Shown here in pieces: positions 7,067 through 12,709 of a stretch of 16,109 nucleotides of DNA. A program made the translations under genes and the position numbers. This stretch comes from Rikenellaceae bacterium. GTDB lineage: Bacteria; Bacteroidota; Bacteroidia; Bacteroidales; UBA932. Location: assembly GCA_900769735.1 (NCBI GenBank), contig CAAGHY010000131.1, positions 1 through 16,109 of the forward strand, read 5' to 3'. Within the stretch, counting starts at the first letter, position 1. Each line of letters starts with the position of its first letter. Under the pieces are notes generated by a model. The model made no database searches and had not been told where the DNA came from. It saw only the letters and a program-made list of their open reading frames with translations.

Positions 7067-8536
7067 ATGAAGACACAAGAGATACTTGATACCTTTAAGG
7101 AGATTCTTACCATTCCGCGTGAGAGCGGTCACGAGGAGCATATTATAGCATATCTGCAGGATTTTGCGGCAAAACACTCTTTGGAGTGTAAGACAGACAA
7201 AGCCGGTAACGTGCTTATTGTACGCCCGGCAGCTCCTGGCAAGGAGAATGTCCCAACAGTAGTGCTTCAGAGCCACTCAGATATGGTTTGCGAGAAAAAT
7301 GCCGGTGTTGAGCACGATTTTACCAAAGATCCTATTATAGCAGTAGAAGAGGACGGTTGGCTTATAGCCAAAGACACTACTCTTGGTGCAGATTGCGGAA
7401 TTGGCATTGCTGCGCAGATGGTGGCCCTTACAGATCCAGATTTGAAATGCGGAAAGATTGAAGCTCTGTTTACAGTAAGTGAGGAGACCGGTTTGGATGG
7501 AGCAATGGCACTTGAACCGGGATTCATTACCGGAAAAACCCTTATCAATCTGGATTCTGAGGATGAGGGAGAGCTTTTCATAGGATGTGCAGGCGGTATT
7601 GACACTACAGCAAAATTCAAATATTCAACATATCCTGCAACCAAAGATTTTGTAAAATGCGAGTTCAAGATTTTTGGTGCGATGGGTGGTCACAGCGGTG
7701 ATGACATTGACAAGAACAGGGCTAATGCCAACAAGATTCTTGCCCGTTTCCTTTACAGGGTATTGGCCAAAAATGACATTGAGCTTTATGAGATTGACGG
7801 AGGCAACAAACGTAATGCAATTTCACGTGAGGCATATGCTGTGATAGGTTTTGCAAAACGTAACCAGAAAGCAATCCTTAAAATCTTCAAGGAGGTTGTG
7901 GCAGAGGCCCAGGATGAGTTCAAGGTGAGTGACCCGGCAGTGGACGGCGTTGCACGTGAGGTGGGTATCCACGATATTAAGGAGGGAACCTGTTTTGGTA
8001 CTCCAACAAAAGCCATTGACAAGAATACTGCAGCTTCATTGATTTATGCCCTTAATTGTGCACCTCACGGTGTGCTTGCAATGAGCAATGATGTGAAGGG
8101 TTTGGTTGAGACTTCTACAAACCTTGCTTCAATAAAGATGCAGAAAGGAAATATTATCAGGATTGGCACCAGCCAGAGAAGTGCAATCAACAGCAGCAGA
8201 AGATATGCAGCTGAGCAGGTGGAGGCTTGTTTTGAGCTTGCAGGTGCAACTGTAACCCACGAGAGCGAGTATCCGGGCTGGAAACCTGATGTGAACTCTG
8301 AGATCCTTGAGGTTTCAGTTGCTGCGTACAAGAAGCTGTTTGGGGTTGATCCTGTAGTTAGGGCAATCCACGCCGGTTTGGAGTGCGGCCTGTTCCTTGA
8401 CAAATTCCCTGGTTTGGATATGATTTCATTCGGTCCAACCTTAAGGGGAGTACACGCCCCAGGTGAGCGTCTTGACCTTGCCTCTCTGGACAAGTTCAGA
8501 ATGCTTTTGGAGGAGGTACTTGTAAGTGTGCAATAA
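7067..8536 (+). CDS. pepD: Aminoacyl-histidine dipeptidase (Xaa-His dipeptidase, peptidase family M20C)
   Basis: This 489-residue cytoplasmic di-zinc peptidase hydrolyses dipeptides, including those with C-terminal histidine, in peptide salvage. The expected metal ligands are present: His70 (VLQSHSDM), Asp109 (GADCGIGIA), general base Glu139 with Glu140 (TVSEETGLDGA), Asp163 (INLDSEDEGELFIG) and His435 (AIHAGLECGLF). The first four are spaced exactly as in E. coli PepD, shifted by 10 residues. GPTLRGVHAPGERL near the C-terminus is also typical. The ATG at 7067 is the only credible start: an in-frame stop lies at 7052 and the next Met is residue 73. This places the start directly after a T-run with no room for a ribosome-binding site. 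rpe follows 18 bases downstream and is probably co-transcribed. Confidence 0.95.
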   Translation: MKTQEILDTFKEILTIPRESGHEEHIIAYLQDFAAKHSLECKTDKAGNVLIVRPAAPGKENVPTVVLQSHSDMVCEKNAGVEHDFTKDPIIAVEEDGWLIAKDTTLGADCGIGIAAQMVALTDPDLKCGKIEALFTVSEETGLDGAMALEPGFITGKTLINLDSEDEGELFIGCAGGIDTTAKFKYSTYPATKDFVKCEFKIFGAMGGHSGDDIDKNRANANKILARFLYRVLAKNDIELYEIDGGNKRNAISREAYAVIGFAKRNQKAILKIFKEVVAEAQDEFKVSDPAVDGVAREVGIHDIKEGTCFGTPTKAIDKNTAASLIYALNCAPHGVLAMSNDVKGLVETSTNLASIKMQKGNIIRIGTSQRSAINSSRRYAAEQVEACFELAGATVTHESEYPGWKPDVNSEILEVSVAAYKKLFGVDPVVRAIHAGLECGLFLDKFPGLDMISFGPTLRGVHAPGERLDLASLDKFRMLLEEVLVSVQ

Positions 8537-8554
8537 TAATTTAAAGATATAATT

Positions 8555-9202
8555 ATGAGTATATTGCTTGCGCCGTCAATGTTGTCGGCAAATTTCGGTG
8601 AATTGGACAAGGATGTTGAACTTGTTAACGAGGGTGCTGCCGACTGGTTCCACCTGGATATTATGGACGGAGTTTTTGTCCCTAATATCTCGTATGGTTT
8701 CCCAGTAGTGAAGGCTATGGCCAAAAAGGCAAAAAAACCGCTTGATGCACACCTTATGATTGTGGATCCGGACCGTTACCTTTCCAACTTTGCAGAGTTG
8801 GGAGTGGAGTGGTTGAGTGTTCATTATGAGGCTTGTACACACCTTCACAGAACAATCCAGGCCATCAAGGCCCTTGGAATGAAGGCAGGTGTGGCACTTA
8901 ATCCGCACACTTCAATTACCCTTATAGAGGATATCCTTATGGATGTTGATTATGTGCTTATAATGTCTGTAAACCCAGGTTTTGGCGGACAGTCATTCAT
9001 TGAGAATGCATTGGACAAAGTACGCAGACTCAGGAAGATGATTGATGAGAAAGGGGCTAAATGCCTTATTCAGGTCGATGGCGGTGTAACAACAAACAAC
9101 GCCAGGGCTCTTGAAGAGGCTGGCGCTGATGTTCTTGTTGCCGGAAGTGCCGTATTTGGTGCAAAAGACCAGATGGAGGCAATGAGGCTTATAAAAGGAT
9201 AA
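8555..9202 (+). CDS. rpe: Ribulose-phosphate 3-epimerase
   Basis: This 215-residue TIM-barrel enzyme interconverts D-ribulose 5-phosphate and D-xylulose 5-phosphate in the pentose phosphate pathway. It starts with LAPSMLSANF and carries the metal-binding and catalytic residues His33, Asp35 (FHLDIMDGVFVPN), His66 (DAHLMI) and Asp175 (QVDGGV). The flexible active-site loop VNPGFGGQSF (139-148) and the phosphate-binding AGSAVFG (196-202) are also present. Length is normal for the family. It follows pepD by 18 bases with an A-rich leader and no Shine-Dalgarno sequence. Its last 14 bases overlap the end of the opposing transporter gene, and its likely terminator lies inside that gene. Confidence 0.97.
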   Translation: MSILLAPSMLSANFGELDKDVELVNEGAADWFHLDIMDGVFVPNISYGFPVVKAMAKKAKKPLDAHLMIVDPDRYLSNFAELGVEWLSVHYEACTHLHRTIQAIKALGMKAGVALNPHTSITLIEDILMDVDYVLIMSVNPGFGGQSFIENALDKVRRLRKMIDEKGAKCLIQVDGGVTTNNARALEEAGADVLVAGSAVFGAKDQMEAMRLIKG

Positions 9203-10385
9203 GACAGGCAATACCTATTAAAAGTCCTACAGCAATATTGATGAGCTTTGCTTTTGCAAAGCTCATTTTGCTTTCTGCAAGTAGAGGCAATGCGCTGTGT
9301 CCGTCCTGTACAATTGAATTTACAAGCAATACATAGAACGGAAGTATACCTTGTGCAAACAGGGTTACAAATACCATATGCGGACCTGATTCCGGTATTA
9401 TTCCTATTGCAACGGCAAGGAGTACAACAAGCAGCTTGTTGTTGCTTATCCAATGTTCAATATCAAGGTACTGCATACCGAACTGGCAAACCAGAAGAGT
9501 ACCGAATGTCCATAGGAAGATGGACAGCAGATGCCTTTTGATTACGTGTTTCCAAATGTGGTCCTTTATGAAGTGCTCATTTGCTGTTGCAGTAAAGAAC
9601 AGAGTGATGATGCTTATTATTGCAAAGGCAATGTTTATGCTCTTCTCATTGAGGATGTTCAGGGTAACATCACCGCTGTGGCTGTGGGCACTATGTGCGT
9701 GCTCCACCGTGTGCACGTGTCCGTGCTCACAAACGTATGTCTGGGCAGCCTCGGCTGCTTCGTGTGCGTGGTGGGCAACTTCGGCAGTATGGGAGTGGTC
9801 GTGCCCGCAGGCAAGGATTCCCATAATTACAGCTGCAATGAACATTGCTATGCCGGCAAGGATTACAATCCTCTCTTTTGAGGGTTTGAGCATCACTTTA
9901 TATGATTCCAGCTTGAAGATTGAAGGAATCTTGCGGCTCTCTTCCTCAATGGCAGTGTGAATCTCAAAATCGTCGGGACAAAGGTCTTTCTGCGGATTTT
10001 TGTACAATACATAATCCACTATTATACCTGTAATGATTGAGATGACAAACAGGATTCCGAACAGGATGAATCCCTCTTTTGGAATCATTGCCATTATCAC
10101 AAATGCCTCGTCTCCCGACGATGCAATCATCATTGCAACCAACGCTCCCAAACTGAGCAGCCTGTGGGTGTAGAGGGATACAGTTGCAAACCCTCCAATA
10201 CATCCGGGAACCAGGCCCAAAAGGGAGCCCAGGAATATCTGTTTAATTTTTGAGTCCTTTATAAGTGAAAACCATTTGCCGTGCGAGTGGATATTGAAAT
10301 ACTCAATCATAAGCATCATAATAAGCACAAGCCCGGTAATCAGGACACTGTTCTTGAAGACATCAATAACCAAATGCCAGTCCAT
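9189..10385 (-). CDS. Putative multi-pass heavy-metal exporter with histidine-rich loop (ArsP_2/DUF2899-like)
   Basis: This 398-residue inner-membrane protein has about ten hydrophobic segments in two halves joined by a soluble region. The halves carry related motifs: GLVPGCIGGFATVSL then IASSGDEAF (57-95), and GIIPESGPHMVFVTL then IVQDGHSALP (328-367), pointing to an internal duplication with transport-critical polar residues (Asp92, Glu93, Asp361, His363) in membrane segments. This matches my memory of the family described as a putative 10-TM heavy-metal exporter, often annotated as a manganese or arsenic transporter. The loop at 193-236 holds 13 histidines and two cysteines, which suggests binding of Zn, Co, Ni, Mn or Cu. 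The substrate cannot be read from sequence. The start follows meaB by 6 bases with GGAAG just upstream, so the two genes are an operon. Confidence 0.75.
   Translation of the reverse strand: MDWHLVIDVFKNSVLITGLVLIMMLMIEYFNIHSHGKWFSLIKDSKIKQIFLGSLLGLVPGCIGGFATVSLYTHRLLSLGALVAMMIASSGDEAFVIMAMIPKEGFILFGILFVISIITGIIVDYVLYKNPQKDLCPDDFEIHTAIEEESRKIPSIFKLESYKVMLKPSKERIVILAGIAMFIAAVIMGILACGHDHSHTAEVAHHAHEAAEAAQTYVCEHGHVHTVEHAHSAHSHSGDVTLNILNEKSINIAFAIISIITLFFTATANEHFIKDHIWKHVIKRHLLSIFLWTFGTLLVCQFGMQYLDIEHWISNNKLLVVLLAVAIGIIPESGPHMVFVTLFAQGILPFYVLLVNSIVQDGHSALPLLAESKMSFAKAKLINIAVGLLIGIACLILL
9241..9269 (+). terminator. terminator of the pepD-rpe transcript, inside the opposing gene
   Basis: A perfect 11-base-pair stem (9241-9251 with 9256-9266, arm ATGAGCTTTGC), a TTTT loop and a trailing T-run lie 38 bases after the rpe stop. 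It is oriented for plus-strand termination; read on the minus strand it has no T-run. The same bases encode SFAKAKL in the opposing transporter. Confidence 0.72.
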
Positions 10386-10391
10386 CTTCCG

Positions 10392-11522
10392 CTATTTATC
10401 CAAACTTCTGTATTTAGCCAATAATTCTCCGGCTGCAATGAATGATTCCATTTTACCTTCAAGTACGGCATCTTCATAGTCAACCATAAGTTTCTCTATA
10501 ACAGGGTTCTCATAGAAACTGTTCTTGAGAGTCTCGTTTATGCTCTCATACATCCAGAATCTTGCCTGTTGGCGGCGTTTGTGCTCATAGTATCCGTTGC
10601 CCCTTACAAGTGCAAAGTACTCTTCAATCTTCTCAAGGATTTCAGGCAATCCCTCTTTGGTAACGGAAGAAGAGGTAAGGGCTGTAGGTACCCAGGTAGA
10701 TTCAGTAGGAGGGAACAGGTGAAGTGCGTTTGCATAAAGTGCACGTGCCATAGAGGCTTTCTCAACGTTGTTTCCGTCTGCCTTGGTAATGGCAATCATA
10801 TCACTCATCTCCATAATACCCCTCTTTATACCCTGCAGGTCGTCACCGGCACCGCTGAGCATAAGCAACAGGAAGAAGTCACTCATTGAGTGTACTGCTG
10901 TCTCTGACTGTCCTACACCTACGGTTTCAATGAAGATTACATCATATCCCGCAGCCTCGCACAAGATAACGGTCTCCCTGGTTTTTCTGGCTACGCCACC
11001 AAGGGAGCCGGCACTTGGGCTGGGACGGATGAATGCGTTGGGATCATTGCAGAGGGTCTCCATTCTGGTTTTGTCACCAAGGATACTTCCTTTGCTCTTC
11101 TCACTGCTTGGGTCAATTGCAAGTACAGCAAGTTTGTGTCCTTTAGAGGTAATGAAACCGCCAAATGCTTCAATGAAAGTACTTTTTCCTGCTCCAGGCA
11201 CACCTGTAATACCAATTCTCATTGATTTGATATTGCTCTTTACGCAGTGCTCCTGGCAGGCTGCAATGATTTTCTGTGCAACGTCCCTGTGGGCAGGAAG
11301 GTTGCTCTCAACCAATGTGATTGCCTGGCTGAGGATGGTGGTGTTTCCTGAAGTGATTCCTGCCATATACTCCTCAACTGAAAGGAGTGCAGGTTTCTTC
11401 TTGAAGAAATTCTTTATGTACGGGTTGATGATAGGGGGTTGCTCAACTCCCTGGTTCACTACCAATGCTGTATCGGGATTCTCGTGGCTTTTAGGAGGCC
11501 ATTCTCCTGTAGTTGCGCTCAT
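10392..11522 (-). CDS. meaB: MeaB/ArgK-type GTPase, methylmalonyl-CoA mutase chaperone
   Basis: This 376-residue cytoplasmic G3E-family GTPase protects and reloads the adenosylcobalamin enzyme methylmalonyl-CoA mutase. Visible motifs are Walker A GVPGAGKST (107-115), AIDPSSEKSKGSILGDKTRM (135-154), the switch-like FIETVGVGQSE (197-207), LSGAGDDLQGIKRGIMEM (222-239) and the base-specificity motif TKAD (246-249). The helical C-terminal arm for dimerisation is present. A frame from a TTG at 11576 would overlap the DUF1573 gene; the ATG at 11522 has a typical A-rich leader and is preferred. The mutase genes are not in the window. The gene lies 31 bases after DUF1573 and 6 bases before the transporter, so all three may share a transcript. 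Older databases call this family ArgK, but the kinase role is not generally accepted. Confidence 0.95.
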   Translation of the reverse strand: MSATTGEWPPKSHENPDTALVVNQGVEQPPIINPYIKNFFKKKPALLSVEEYMAGITSGNTTILSQAITLVESNLPAHRDVAQKIIAACQEHCVKSNIKSMRIGITGVPGAGKSTFIEAFGGFITSKGHKLAVLAIDPSSEKSKGSILGDKTRMETLCNDPNAFIRPSPSAGSLGGVARKTRETVILCEAAGYDVIFIETVGVGQSETAVHSMSDFFLLLMLSGAGDDLQGIKRGIMEMSDMIAITKADGNNVEKASMARALYANALHLFPPTESTWVPTALTSSSVTKEGLPEILEKIEEYFALVRGNGYYEHKRRQQARFWMYESINETLKNSFYENPVIEKLMVDYEDAVLEGKMESFIAAGELLAKYRSLDK

Positions 11523-11553
11523 ATTTTCAAGTGTTTTTCTGTCGGGATTAAAA

Positions 11554-12639
11554 TTATTGTACTTTGCCTGTAACAAACAGATTTACAAGTGGTCTGTTTG
11601 GTGAGTTGGTTATAAGTGTTATGGTTGTTATCTCCTCTCCCTTGCAGGCTGAAGTGTCAAGTTTTGCGGTGAATGTGAATTTTTCACCGGCTGCAATTGT
11701 GGTTGGGGTTGTAATTTTCACATTGGCCGGTGCATCAATTTTGTGCAGTACCAATGGGCTCTGGCCGGTGTTGCGGAGCTGGAAAGTTGCTGTAACTGGC
11801 TCCCCTTTTGATATTGTTCCAAAATTGTATGAACTGTTTACGGCAAGTACCATTGACCCCTTGGCGCGCTCCTCTTTGGTAAGGCGGCTGAAGTTGTCAA
11901 TTATCATACATTCCACTTTAATTGGCTGGCTTGCCTTAACGCCGTTGCAAAGGATATTTGCGGTATAGGCGGTTGAACCCCAGTTCTTTTTGGCTGCAGT
12001 GTTTATTGTGTAGTTTATCTCTGCAATCTCTCCGGCCGGAATGGTCTGCGGTTCTATTGAAATTTCAAGTCCAGGAGTAATGTCTGCAAATTTTACCGTT
12101 ACACTCTTGTTGGAGATGTTGGCAACCTGGAAATTTCCTCCCTTGCTGTTGCCCTGGGCAATCTGGCCTCCTCGTACAACCTCTTTCTTTACACCAAGCA
12201 AGCCAATTGATACCGGGAACATCTCCTTCATTGAGCGTTCATTCTCATACGCCAAACCGCTGATCCTTAAAATTATAGGTTTGGTGCTTGCAGAGGTGTA
12301 AACTGTAAGGCTCTTGTCAAACGGATAAGGTCCCTGGTCATTGAGGTATGTAACCTCAACTTTGCCGCTTTCACCCGGCATAATGGGTTTCTTTGGCCAC
12401 TTTGGCTCCGTGCATCCGCAGGAAGTGATGATGTTGTTTATCACCACTGGCTTGTCCGATGTGTTCCTGAACTCAAATGCGCAGTGCTTAGGGCCGTCAC
12501 TTACAGAAATCTTTCCAAAATTATGCACCTTTTTGCTGAACTCAATTGCCTGAGGTGCAGTAGATTGGCTTTGCGCCATCATTGGCTGGCACAAAAATGC
12601 TGCAATTGCAACAACTAATATGTATGTAAATTTTCTCAT
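11554..12639 (-). CDS. Exported DUF1573-domain protein with three Ig-like modules
   Basis: This 361-residue protein has a signal peptide (residues 1-22, ending MMAQ) and is likely periplasmic or cell-surface. The first DUF1573 module (about 32-130) has FGKISVSDGPKHCAFEFRNTSDKPVVI and the hallmark ITSCGCTEPKWPKKPIMPGE, with Cys74 and Cys76. A divergent middle module (about 140-245) includes FQVANISNKSVTVKF. A second recognisable DUF1573 module (about 265-358) has YNFGTISKGEPVTATFQLRNTGQSPLVL but lacks the CGC motif. The modules resemble ASH/MSP-type beta-sandwiches. The function is unknown; such proteins are abundant in Bacteroidota and may act in adhesion or as envelope scaffolds. It is the first gene of the leftward cluster. 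Confidence 0.88.
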   Translation of the reverse strand: MRKFTYILVVAIAAFLCQPMMAQSQSTAPQAIEFSKKVHNFGKISVSDGPKHCAFEFRNTSDKPVVINNIITSCGCTEPKWPKKPIMPGESGKVEVTYLNDQGPYPFDKSLTVYTSASTKPIILRISGLAYENERSMKEMFPVSIGLLGVKKEVVRGGQIAQGNSKGGNFQVANISNKSVTVKFADITPGLEISIEPQTIPAGEIAEINYTINTAAKKNWGSTAYTANILCNGVKASQPIKVECMIIDNFSRLTKEERAKGSMVLAVNSSYNFGTISKGEPVTATFQLRNTGQSPLVLHKIDAPANVKITTPTTIAAGEKFTFTAKLDTSACKGEEITTITLITNSPNRPLVNLFVTGKVQ

Positions 12640-12656
12640 TTCAATTCAGTATCATA

Positions 12657-12664
12657 CAAAGATA
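12657..12664 (-). promoter_or_regulatory. candidate -7 box for the DUF1573-meaB-transporter cluster
   Basis: On the minus strand this reads TATCTTTG, an exact TAnnTTTG match 17 bases upstream of the DUF1573 ATG. No -33 element is recognisable. The predicted leader is about 11 bases, which is short. Confidence 0.4.
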
Positions 12665-12676
12665 GTGCAAAAACGC

Positions 12677-12684
12677 TAACTTTG
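12677..12684 (+). promoter_or_regulatory. candidate -7 box for the M16 peptidase gene
   Basis: TAACTTTG matches TAnnTTTG and lies 25 bases upstream of the ATG at 12710, giving a leader of about 19 bases. No TTTG-like -33 element is seen at the right distance. It is back-to-back with the minus-strand box, 12 bases away. Confidence 0.45.
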
Positions 12685-12709
12685 TAATGGAAATTAAACT
12701 CATAAAAAT

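Noticed and set aside
8065..8724. 219-residue minus-strand frame opposite pepD and rpe
   Set aside because: It spans two well-supported genes and the gap between them, and shows no recognisable motif.
11523..11576. Longer meaB start at a TTG overlapping the DUF1573 gene
   Set aside because: The ATG at 11522 has a typical A-rich leader, and the extra 18 residues are not family-like.
10768..11604. 278-residue plus-strand frame opposite meaB
   Set aside because: It is a shadow of a well-supported gene; the peptide shows no family motif and has the composition expected of a complement frame.
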